Source: Deferribacteraceae bacterium
GTDB taxonomy: Bacteria > Chrysiogenota > Deferribacteres > Deferribacterales > JAISNW01
Assembly: GCA_031278965.1 (NCBI GenBank)
Contig: JAITJJ010000018.1
Span: 1 to 22,427 of the forward strand
Direction of reading: 5' to 3'
DNA length: 22,427 bases
The notes beneath the pieces were generated by a model that was given only the letters and a program-made list of their open reading frames with translations, had not been told where the DNA came from and ran no database searches. The first letter of the stretch is position 1, and each line of letters starts with the position of its first letter. This document shows, one piece after another, positions 1 through 6,675 of this stretch. Made by a program: the position numbers and the translations under genes.

Positions 1-1034
1 ACTTCCGCGAAATCAGTAAAATCCGCCCCGCAAACAGAGCAGTTATAATACTTCTCCTGCTGAAAGAGGGCGGCTAAGAACTGGTCGCCTACGATATCTA
101 TATAATATCTTTTAACAATGGGCGCGGCGGAGTTCTTAGAGATATAATCTTTGAGAATCCCAAGCGCGGCGCTTGCTTCCCCCATTTTTTTGTAATAAGC
201 TGAAAGAAAGAGATATGCTACGGGATGCGCCCCGCCCGCCCCTACTTTTTTTATCAGTATCGCTTTTAAATCTTCCAGCTTTGTCAGTTTATAGCAGATA
301 TTCTCTATAACAACCTGATCATCCTTTGTTCTCAGAATATCGCTTTCAATGGCGTCTTTGCAGAGTTCCCAATCCTCCGTGAGGGCAAGGAGGGCGAAAA
401 ATGCCTTATGGTTTGACGGATAATGCTTCAGAGCGGTTTTCAGCAGTTTTACGGCGGCGGTTCTCTCGGTTTCTTTCAAAGCGGCGGAGAGGAAGGCGGA
501 AGAAATATCTTTTGAGGTATCGGTAGATGTAAGTTTATTATAGCGCTGAAATTTGGACGCAGCGGTTTCAAAATCCCCCCGGTCTATGGCTATTAACCCT
601 TCCAAAAGGACGGTTTCATCCCAGTGTCCGCGCTCTTTGATACTGCTTATGCAACCGGAGGCACTGTGGGTGTTGCCTATGATCTTATAGCAACGGATGA
701 GCTCTCCTATACTTAAGCGCACTATGACGGGGGGAGTGGACCTCCTTAAAAGAAGGGATTCCAAAACATGAACAGAGCCTTTGGCGTCCCCCGCCGTCCG
801 CATAAGAACCGCCGCAGTGAGATAATCTGATGGAGTGCTCCCTCCTTCGGAAGCCAGAGCTATGAAAAACTTCAGAGCAGAGGTTCTGTCGCCTTTGGAA
901 AGGAGATATATGCCGTCCAGCGGGGAGAGCTTATTGTTCACCCCGGATTGATCTTTCCTGCGGAAAAGTATCATCCAAGCCGAAAGGGCAAGAACAGCGG
1001 CTAAGATTAGGAGGAATAGTATCTTAAATAACAT
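1..1034 (-). CDS. lapB: LapB-like TPR protein, LPS assembly regulator (3' end outside window)
   Basis: I translated this open frame directly: it starts at ATG 1034 and stays open to the left edge (344 codons plus 2 nt). The N-terminus is one hydrophobic anchor (MLFKILFLLILAAVLALSAW) followed by an arginine/lysine-rich turn. The rest is helical TPR-like repeats (for example a run ending in LKTALKHYPSNHKAFFALLA). The last visible residues include YNCSVCGADF, the first CxxC half of the rubredoxin-type metal site that closes LapB/YciM proteins. In E. coli, LapB is an inner-membrane protein that steers FtsH to LpxC and so limits LPS synthesis. Length so far fits the usual roughly 390 aa. The gene begins 9 nt after the lapA stop, with a GGAG overlapping that stop. 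The neighbouring lapA strengthens the call. The second CxxC half should lie just outside the window. Confidence 0.85.
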   Translation of the reverse strand, partial: MLFKILFLLILAAVLALSAWMILFRRKDQSGVNNKLSPLDGIYLLSKGDRTSALKFFIALASEGGSTPSDYLTAAVLMRTAGDAKGSVHVLESLLLRRSTPPVIVRLSIGELIRCYKIIGNTHSASGCISSIKERGHWDETVLLEGLIAIDRGDFETAASKFQRYNKLTSTDTSKDISSAFLSAALKETERTAAVKLLKTALKHYPSNHKAFFALLALTEDWELCKDAIESDILRTKDDQVVIENICYKLTKLEDLKAILIKKVGAGGAHPVAYLFLSAYYKKMGEASAALGILKDYISKNSAAPIVKRYYIDIVGDQFLAALFQQEKYYNCSVCGADFTDFAE

Positions 1035-1043
1035 CTGCGGAGG

Positions 1044-1358
1044 TTACTCCTTATCAAGGGGGTTGTCTGTAATCAGAGATATACTGCTCAGTTTCTGGAG
1101 TTCGTTTTCATTGGAGGCTATCTGCCTGCGCAGTTTCTTTATCTCTTTATTTATCCTGTAGCGCTCCCCCAAGAAAGCCAGGATAACTGCAAACCCTCCC
1201 AAAAGAAGTGCGCCTATAATCGGGACAAAGAGCTGCAGGTTGTCAAAAACAATATATTTCGGGAGAACCGTAACCTGCACGTTGTCTGTGTTTGAAACGC
1301 AGAAAAGCACAATATAGATCATAACCACAGCTCTTATCCCGCCGATGATATACTTCAT
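1044..1358 (-). CDS. lapA: LapA-domain (DUF1049) inner-membrane protein
   Basis: This 104-aa protein has two hydrophobic helices (about residues 4-24 and 43-64) separated by a short loop with the typical V-S-N-T-x-x-V-x-V pattern of LapA/YciS (DUF1049) proteins. A charged, coiled-coil-like C-terminal tail (about 66-95) follows. LapA partners LapB in the inner membrane in enterobacteria and takes part in control of LPS synthesis. The start is well supported: AAGGAGG lies 5 nt before the ATG. It sits 18 nt after the HIT gene stop and 9 nt before lapB, so the three genes look like one operon. The lapA-lapB order is the conserved one. Confidence 0.85.
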   Translation of the reverse strand: MKYIIGGIRAVVMIYIVLFCVSNTDNVQVTVLPKYIVFDNLQLFVPIIGALLLGGFAVILAFLGERYRINKEIKKLRRQIASNENELQKLSSISLITDNPLDKE

Positions 1359-1376
1359 ATTTTCCTCCTTCCTTTA

Positions 1377-1892
1377 TTATAAGACGATCTCCTTTTCCAG
1401 ACAAGATTTTATCTTGATATAAGTTGTCTGCATATGCTCGGAAATCACTCTGGTTTCCCCCAACACGGGCATAAAGTTTGTATCGCCGTTCCAGCGGGGT
1501 ACTATGTGCTCATGCAGATGTTGGGCGATCCCCGCGCCGGCGGCGGAACCAAGATTCATCCCTATATTAAAGCCGTCCGGATTTAACGCTTTTTTCAGCG
1601 CCGAAACCGAAAGTTTTTTATACAGATTCATCTCGGCGGTTTCCTCCGCGGTAAGGAGTTCAAAATCGGCTGTATGTCTAACGGGGATGAGCATTATATG
1701 CCCGTTGTTATAGGGGTAAAGGTTCATAATTATTACCGTGCGCTCTCCTCTGTGGAGAATAAAGTTGTCAGCATCTCTATTCTCGTTAAACTTAGTGCAA
1801 AAAACACACTCATCTTTGCCTGCCGCAGCGCTCCCGCCGTGCCAAGATGCAACATACGCTCCGCGCCAAGGGGCCCAGATATAATCCCTCAT
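1377..1892 (-). CDS. HIT-family nucleotide hydrolase/transferase
   Basis: This is a 171-aa histidine-triad protein. The signature HLHEHIV is at residues 125-131, with the active-site histidines at 125, 127 and 129. A CVFC pair (C29, C32) near the N-terminus matches the zinc-binding type of bacterial HIT proteins. The N-terminal IWAPWRGAYV is typical of the Ap4A phosphorylase/hydrolase-like HIT branch. The family acts on nucleotide phosphoramidates or dinucleoside polyphosphates; the exact substrate cannot be read from sequence. It is the first gene of the unit that continues into lapA and lapB. No clear Shine-Dalgarno precedes the ATG, and a possible -10 lies only 8 nt upstream. Confidence 0.9.
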   Translation of the reverse strand: MRDYIWAPWRGAYVASWHGGSAAAGKDECVFCTKFNENRDADNFILHRGERTVIIMNLYPYNNGHIMLIPVRHTADFELLTAEETAEMNLYKKLSVSALKKALNPDGFNIGMNLGSAAGAGIAQHLHEHIVPRWNGDTNFMPVLGETRVISEHMQTTYIKIKSCLEKEIVL

Positions 1893-1900
1893 TCAGAAAA

Positions 1901-1927
1901 TGTATACTAAATTTCAACGGCTTGCAA
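1901..1927 (-). promoter_or_regulatory. Possible promoter of the HIT-lapA-lapB unit
   Basis: On the minus strand TTGCAA (1922-1927) is followed after 15 nt by TATACA (1901-1906). The spacer is shorter than the usual 16-18 nt. The -10 lies 8 nt from the ATG, so if it is real the mRNA would be nearly leaderless, which agrees with the missing Shine-Dalgarno. This is weak evidence from motif matching only. Confidence 0.25.
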
Positions 1928-2068
1928 TAGATAGTTTATTTTGATACATATTCATCTTGCAGTAAACATCCGGCTTTTTAAATATAATGCCGGAACAGTT
2001 TACTCATATATTTAACAAACTCTCTCAGATTTTGTTTAAATATTAAGTTTATATAGCATTTTTATCTT

Positions 2069-2097
2069 TTTTCAGGTAACTTTACTTTCGGTATAAA
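2069..2097 (+). promoter_or_regulatory. Possible moeA promoter
   Basis: TATAAA (2092-2097) has a TTTTCA hexamer 17 nt upstream (2069-2074). A transcript from here would begin around 2104, just before the GGAGAGAGG ribosome-binding site of moeA. The surrounding sequence (1900-2100) is markedly A+T rich compared with the genes, as expected of a divergent promoter region. The -35 matches only 4 of 6 consensus bases. Confidence 0.35.
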
Positions 2098-2121
2098 TTT
2101 TTACGGAGAGAGGCAGCGAAT

Positions 2122-3318
2122 ATGATTACGCCTTCAGAAGCCCTGAGTATTATTCAAGATAAGATTAAGCCGCTGGGAGTTGAAAGCATCCCGCTGATAA
2201 ACGCCTGCAGGCGGGTTTTAGCCGCCCCGTTTCTGTCGCGGCGTTCAGTTCCAATGGAGGATTCTTCCGCCATGGATGGTTACGCGGTGCGTGCGGAAGA
2301 TACGTTAAACCCTCCCGCAAAATTAAAGGTGCTGGGGGTGATCCCTGCGGGTTCAAGTGTAGAAGGGGTGCATATTGGCAAAGGCGAGTGCTGTAAGATA
2401 ATGACCGGCGCCTTTATCCCGTCCGGTTCTGATGCGGTGGCGCAGAAAGAGTTTACTGACAACGGCGAGGATCTTGTTGAGATAAAAACATCCGTTCCAA
2501 GCGGCACCCATATCCGCCTTGCCGGAGAAAATTTAGCCGAAGGGGAACTCCTGAACTTTGCGGGAGAACGGCTGACACCGTTTACGATGAGCCGTTTGGT
2601 GTCGGCAGGGGCAATATATGCGGATGTCTACCGCAAACCCAGAGTGGCGGTGCTCTCAACCGGAACCGAGATTGCCCCGCCGGCGGAATATGATAATTTA
2701 AAAAAGATGCTTGACTCCAACTCTCCCGCGGTCATGGCGATTGCAGAGGAGGCAGGGGGAATCCCCGAATATCTGGGGGTTATCCCGGACGATCAGAAAA
2801 AACTTGCGGATGCCCTCCTGTCTTTAAAAGGTTTTGATCTGGCGGTAGTGTCCGGCGGAATCTCTGTGGGAGATTTTGATTTTATGTCACGCATGCATGA
2901 GGCAATCAATCTTAAATGGCACTTTGACAAGGTTAGCCAAAAACCCGGAAAACCTTTTTCCTTCGGCGAATTAAACGGTCTGCCGATAATGGCTTTCCCC
3001 GGCAACCCTGTGAGTACCGTGTTCTGTGCATTTCTCTATATGACCGCCGCCATATTAAGACTGCAGGGGGCAAATCAATGCGTCTGTGAACCGGAGAGCG
3101 CTGTGCTGGGGGAAAAGATTGCGCATAAAAAAGGGTTTGTAAACTATGACAGGGCAAAGTTAGTGAATGAAAACGGCATACTCACCGCTTATCCGTATAA
3201 AACGCAATCTTCCGGCATCTTTTTCTCCCTTTTGGCATGCAATGCGTTTTTAGAGATTCCCTCAGAAATAGATGTGCTTGCCAAAGGCGAAACCGTTAAG
3301 GCATACAGGTATAAATAA
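2122..3318 (+). CDS. moeA: Molybdopterin molybdenumtransferase MoeA
   Basis: This 398-aa protein has the normal length and all the main MoeA motifs: DSSAMDGYAV (47-56), IMTGAFIPSG (93-102), RLAGEN (132-137), VLSTGTE (177-183), SGGISVGD (244-251), KPGKP (274-278) and FPGNPVS (292-298). MoeA inserts molybdate (or tungstate) into adenylylated molybdopterin, the last common step of molybdenum-cofactor synthesis in the cytoplasm. A GGAGAGAGG ribosome-binding site ends 9 nt before the ATG. The gene stands alone: no other moa, mob or mog gene is in the window. It is transcribed divergently from the HIT gene. The enzyme implies that the host makes at least one Mo/W enzyme. Confidence 0.95.
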   Translation: MITPSEALSIIQDKIKPLGVESIPLINACRRVLAAPFLSRRSVPMEDSSAMDGYAVRAEDTLNPPAKLKVLGVIPAGSSVEGVHIGKGECCKIMTGAFIPSGSDAVAQKEFTDNGEDLVEIKTSVPSGTHIRLAGENLAEGELLNFAGERLTPFTMSRLVSAGAIYADVYRKPRVAVLSTGTEIAPPAEYDNLKKMLDSNSPAVMAIAEEAGGIPEYLGVIPDDQKKLADALLSLKGFDLAVVSGGISVGDFDFMSRMHEAINLKWHFDKVSQKPGKPFSFGELNGLPIMAFPGNPVSTVFCAFLYMTAAILRLQGANQCVCEPESAVLGEKIAHKKGFVNYDRAKLVNENGILTAYPYKTQSSGIFFSLLACNAFLEIPSEIDVLAKGETVKAYRYK

Positions 3319-3334
3319 CTTGGGAAACGGGTTT

Positions 3335-3375
3335 TTGCGGCACAGTGATATGCAGGAAACACTCAATTGCCGCAA
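3335..3375. repeat. Inverted repeat after moeA (possible terminator stem)
   Basis: TTGCGGCA (3335-3342) pairs perfectly with TGCCGCAA (3368-3375). Inside, AGTG pairs with CACT after a small internal loop. It starts 17 nt after the moeA stop. No T-run follows on the plus strand, so it is not a classical intrinsic terminator. It may stabilise the mRNA end or work with Rho. Confidence 0.4.
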
Positions 3376-3613
3376 CGCGTTATATGTTTTAAGCGTAAGA
3401 AGAAGCAAAGCAAACAATAATTTTCTCTGCGGAAGGCTGTTTTGGCAAATATAAAGGAAAATATTCCTTGCGCCATATTATCTTGCGGGCAAGAGAGGGC
3501 GTCCTGCGAAAGGATGAGAAGCTGAAAGGCAAATAAGTTAGATTTGACAGTGTTATAGAATTCTCTTTAACATTCTGCGGCTGTCTAATTTCCCTGCCTC
3601 TCTCGCTTTTTTC

Positions 3614-3643
3614 TTGCAATCTTTTTTATGTCTGTGTTAAAAT
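3614..3643 (+). promoter_or_regulatory. Possible promoter upstream of the prepilin-like cluster
   Basis: TTGCAA (3614-3619) and TAAAAT (3638-3643) are separated by 18 nt in an A+T-rich stretch. If used for the gene at 3953, the transcript would have a roughly 300-nt leader containing the tandem repeat and the 12-bp hairpin. This rests on motif matching only, and other A+T-rich sites in the spacer are possible. Confidence 0.25.
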
Positions 3644-3725
3644 TAATTAGCAATTGAGTAAACTTTTTGCGAACTTCTTTAGCTCAAAAATTGTCTTACA
3701 TTTAAGGTAGTGTCTAGATCACTAT

Positions 3726-3785
3726 CCAGTGAGTTGCTTTGGAGTGAGTCACTTTCCGGTGAATCGCTTTGCAGTGAGTTGTGCC
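3726..3785. repeat. 15-bp tandem repeat, four imperfect copies
   Basis: The units are CCAGTGAGTTGCTTT (3726-3740), GGAGTGAGTCACTTT (3741-3755), CCGGTGAATCGCTTT (3756-3770) and GCAGTGAGTTGTGCC (3771-3785). The first three end in CTTT, and all four share the GTGA core (GTGAGT or GTGAAT). A more degenerate fifth unit may precede at 3711-3725. The 15-nt period equals five codons. On the minus strand one frame reads a Ser/Asp/Gln/Leu-rich string (NSLQSDSPESDSLQS), but no start or ribosome-binding site supports a gene. Confidence 0.75.
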
Positions 3786-3852
3786 GGGTTCGTATCCGTT
3801 TTTGGTATGAATTCGGCAGGCGTTTCAACGTATGTATGAATTCGTATGTGAA

Positions 3853-3885
3853 TTTGACGGGCGCATAAGCAGTGCGCCCGTCAAA
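3853..3885. repeat. Perfect 12-bp inverted repeat upstream of the prepilin-like cluster
   Basis: TTTGACGGGCGC (3853-3864) and GCGCCCGTCAAA (3874-3885) are exact complements around a 9-nt loop. It ends 67 nt before the first prepilin-like start codon. Neither strand shows the T-run after the stem that an intrinsic terminator needs. It could be an intergenic mobile repeat, an RNA stem in the leader, or an operator. Confidence 0.7.
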
Positions 3886-3952
3886 AAGGTAAAAAGTAAA
3901 AGTTTGCGGCTAATCCTGCATAATTATGCCCAAAGTCAGATGAGGTAGATAT

Positions 3953-5305
3953 ATGGTTTCCGGAAAAATGTCCGTTCGCAGCGCTTTCACCCTTGTTGAA
4001 ATGGCGGTTGTTCTTGTTCTTTTCGGCATTTTGGTTATGTTTGCCGCGGGGATGCTAGCCCCGCTCCTCCGCTCGGAAATTTCCGCCACCCAAGAGCGGG
4101 ATATTGATAAGGCTATGAACCGCCTTATTCAGCGTGTAAGGCTTTCGTTTAACGATGTCCCCCTCTTTGCCAATCTCAACTGGAACCAAGCCACTGACGA
4201 GAATGATAATTCCACTTTTCGGGCAATCCAAAAAGCACCTTATGATTTTGCCACAGGGAGCACCGCCCTCTTCTATGCCAACGATTTCTTTGTTTTTGAT
4301 TCCAACGGGCGAAAATTCAACCTGTATTCCGGCATCCCTATAAAACGCGGGTATTTTACCAGCAAGGCAAACAGCCTTGCAAGCACTGCGGACTGGTTTG
4401 AATACAGCAGGAAGGTTTGCGAGCATACCGATGCGACTATCACTGTGGTGGAGTGCCTTAATGAAGGGTGTGCATATGAAGACAATATATCTAGCGACAA
4501 CGCCACCGTTACAACAGATGTCGCCTATCTTATTACCACCGCAAATATGAGCCCTGTGGTAACTTCTAAAAATGCTTTCAACTCTGCCAATTGCCGTTCC
4601 CGGACGGGAAACATCAATGCCGCTGCCCCTCTTGCTCTGGATGACTGTCCGGGCAGCGTGAATAATCCGCGGACTATCAGAATCCCCTATGCGGAGAGGT
4701 ATGACGGCCGCTTTAAGCTCGTGACACTAGGCAGACTGCGGGATGAGGTGGGTTGCAGCACGGGGTTTATAATCCCCAGAAACTACTCCCCGCCGACCGT
4801 TCACCAATCTTCCTATGCAGATTATGTCCCGGAGGGGTATGTCGGGAGGATTGCCCTTACTTTTACTGTTTCCAACGGATGGCCCATGTATTGGTGTATA
4901 GAGTGGGAACATGAGAGAAGCAGAATATTTACTAATTCTGGCGGCAAGCCCCAAGCCGCCCCAACCAGAGTTGCAGAAAGTTGGCTGGGAAAAGCTATAG
5001 TTACAAACGATGATGTGGGCGCGGGCAATGTCCGCAGTTACTGCCTTAGAAATAGTGATGGAAACGATTTAACTTCTGTTGATCCGAAATATATCTCTTT
5101 CGGAGATTCCCAGCTTATTCACGTTCTCGCCGCTCCCATAGGGAATGAATCTACTGCATTTACTTCTGACCATGGCGAATTTGCATCCTCTGAAGACAGG
5201 GTTAGGCTTAGAAACCGCGGGGTTTACCACCTAAATCTCTATATAAGCGATAGGCCGGACATGAGCAAGATTATAGACCATGTTACTCTTAACTTTGTGC
5301 AATAG
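3953..5305 (+). CDS. Large prepilin-like protein 1 (class III signal, 450 aa)
   Basis: The N-terminus MVSGKMSVRSA-FTLVEMAVVLVLFGILVMFA is a type IV prepilin/pseudopilin signal: a short basic leader, cleavage expected before F12, Glu at mature position 5, then a hydrophobic helix of about 20 residues. The -1 residue is Ala instead of the usual Gly. The remaining roughly 410 residues are polar, probably beta-rich, with eight cysteines in the mature part and no family I recognise. Ordinary pseudopilins are about 120-250 aa, so this is unusually large. The start is supported by GAGGT 6 nt before ATG 3953; a second ATG at 3968 would give a shorter leader and lacks a good ribosome-binding site. It is first of four such genes and probably ends up inserted in, then extracted from, the inner membrane by a type IV pilus or type II secretion-like apparatus. 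Confidence 0.85.
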   Translation: MVSGKMSVRSAFTLVEMAVVLVLFGILVMFAAGMLAPLLRSEISATQERDIDKAMNRLIQRVRLSFNDVPLFANLNWNQATDENDNSTFRAIQKAPYDFATGSTALFYANDFFVFDSNGRKFNLYSGIPIKRGYFTSKANSLASTADWFEYSRKVCEHTDATITVVECLNEGCAYEDNISSDNATVTTDVAYLITTANMSPVVTSKNAFNSANCRSRTGNINAAAPLALDDCPGSVNNPRTIRIPYAERYDGRFKLVTLGRLRDEVGCSTGFIIPRNYSPPTVHQSSYADYVPEGYVGRIALTFTVSNGWPMYWCIEWEHERSRIFTNSGGKPQAAPTRVAESWLGKAIVTNDDVGAGNVRSYCLRNSDGNDLTSVDPKYISFGDSQLIHVLAAPIGNESTAFTSDHGEFASSEDRVRLRNRGVYHLNLYISDRPDMSKIIDHVTLNFVQ

Positions 5306-5313
5306 GAGGAAAG

Positions 5314-6633
5314 ATGAATTATAATAGAGGTTTTACCCTTATACACATGGCGGCACTTATTATGATCTTAGGGATTGCCCTGATAGTTACAGCCCGCCAC
5401 TTTTCCTCCAGCAACGTTACCGTCCATGTCAACCGTTATGGTTCAGAGGCAGATAATGCGGATCGGGAACTTAGGCTCTTTCTCTCAAAATATCGCTATA
5501 TGCCGAACTATACAAGTGAGTTGGAAGATGATGACTGCGAAGATAACACTACGGTTCTTCCTAAGGCAAGCCGCCGCTTTATGGCAAATAACAAAACTTC
5601 CACAACTCCGGAGCTCTGGCAGGCATTAAATCCGAGAAAGTGTTTTAAGATGATGTATGTTGCGCCTATAAAAGATGCTGATTGGACAGGCGATGTTTGT
5701 GCCACCCTCCCGCATACCGCCGCCTATACCCCTAATGTTATTCCGCCCAACAAGGATTACTCCGTACAGGTTGTCTACTGTGAAGATAACCTCACCTCTT
5801 CAGGCGAATGTGCGACAACTCGCATGGTTTTGGATAATATGATCTACGCCATAGCGCATCCGGGGGACGACGGGCAGTTTCAGTCCCGCATAACGGACAA
5901 TACCCTCTATGTTCCCGCTAAAGGCAACGATGACCTTATCCGCTACCTCTCTATCAGGGATGCTTATGATCTGGGCGACTGCGCCTTTAGGTTGGCATAC
6001 ATCCCCAAGCAGGATCCCCGTTATCAAGACTATGATTACTTCGATGCCGGAGCCAATGAGGTCGCCCCTCTTACAAGAACATGGGTTACGGTTGAAGAAC
6101 ATATGATAGGAGGAAGTGACTGCACCATCGGCAGCGGCGTCGGTTACAGTGCCTCCATTATATCCACACTGGGGGGGGCTGACCGCTACGGGAAAAACGA
6201 TATCCCGTATAGCGCCCTGCAGTCCTGCCGCAGTGTTCACCTTGAGTATCCGGTGAACCGTTTGGGGGAAACCTATAGCTCTGAATTATGTTGCATACAG
6301 CTGAACCGCAACAATCTTCCGGACGTATTCACTTCCAACTGTATGCTGAAAACAGGCACAGACGCCTCGGCTTCCTGTTCAATAGACGAGGGGCTTCCTC
6401 TTGCAGGTGCGACTCCGTATATTAATATAAACACCAACCCGTTTACCACTACTCTTTTGGGTCCGGTCACAAGCAACCTAAACCAGATACCAATCCCCGC
6501 ACGATTGAAAATAACCTTTAGGAACGGAAACCGTAAATATTTTATAGATGACAACGCCACCATCCTAAGGCTTGAAAGGTGTATAAACACAAGAACAACT
6601 ACCGGTGCCAACCCGGTGACGACTTGTCGTTAG
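5314..6633 (+). CDS. Large prepilin-like protein 2 (class III signal, lacks Glu5)
   Basis: This 439-aa protein begins MNYNRG-FTLIHMAALIMILGIALIV, with a canonical Gly at -1 and Phe at +1. Mature position 5 is His where nearly all pilins have Glu. In known systems the subunit lacking Glu5 (for example GspK or PilX-type minor pilins) tends to sit at the filament tip, so this may be the tip subunit; that is inference. The ectodomain has 14 cysteines (including one CC pair) and no recognised domain. AGGAGG overlaps the previous stop, and the start lies 8 nt after it, so the two genes are surely co-transcribed. I could not see clear sequence similarity to the other three proteins beyond the N-terminal helix. 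Confidence 0.85.
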   Translation: MNYNRGFTLIHMAALIMILGIALIVTARHFSSSNVTVHVNRYGSEADNADRELRLFLSKYRYMPNYTSELEDDDCEDNTTVLPKASRRFMANNKTSTTPELWQALNPRKCFKMMYVAPIKDADWTGDVCATLPHTAAYTPNVIPPNKDYSVQVVYCEDNLTSSGECATTRMVLDNMIYAIAHPGDDGQFQSRITDNTLYVPAKGNDDLIRYLSIRDAYDLGDCAFRLAYIPKQDPRYQDYDYFDAGANEVAPLTRTWVTVEEHMIGGSDCTIGSGVGYSASIISTLGGADRYGKNDIPYSALQSCRSVHLEYPVNRLGETYSSELCCIQLNRNNLPDVFTSNCMLKTGTDASASCSIDEGLPLAGATPYININTNPFTTTLLGPVTSNLNQIPIPARLKITFRNGNRKYFIDDNATILRLERCINTRTTTGANPVTTCR

Positions 6634-6675
6634 CAATAAATATCCTTCCCATTTAGTTTTAGCGGAGAAACAGTT

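Larger units (their letters stand above)
3319..3952. other. Gene-free 634-bp spacer between moeA and the prepilin-like cluster
   Basis: I find no convincing gene here. The short open frames have no ribosome-binding site and no recognisable product. The spacer holds a hairpin just after moeA (3335-3375), a possible promoter (3614-3643), a 15-bp tandem repeat (3726-3785), two copies of GTATGAATTCG (3805-3815 and 3834-3844) and a perfect 12-bp inverted repeat (3853-3885). The right half looks like a dispersed intergenic repeat element rather than decayed coding sequence. Confidence 0.6.

Noticed and set aside
1893..2121. A molybdenum-cofactor riboswitch before moeA
   Set aside because: The region is A+T rich, has no extended stem pattern, and the likely transcript start leaves only about 18 nt of leader.
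3335..3375. The hairpin after moeA as a classical intrinsic terminator
   Set aside because: The stem is good, but no T-run follows on the plus strand.
3711..3785. The short repeats as a CRISPR array
   Set aside because: The copies are directly adjacent with no spacers, the unit is only 15 bp and imperfect, and no cas gene is in the window.
5800..6240. A 146-codon minus-strand open frame inside the second prepilin-like gene
   Set aside because: It is antisense to a gene with a good start, ribosome-binding site and operon context, and its product resembles nothing known to me.
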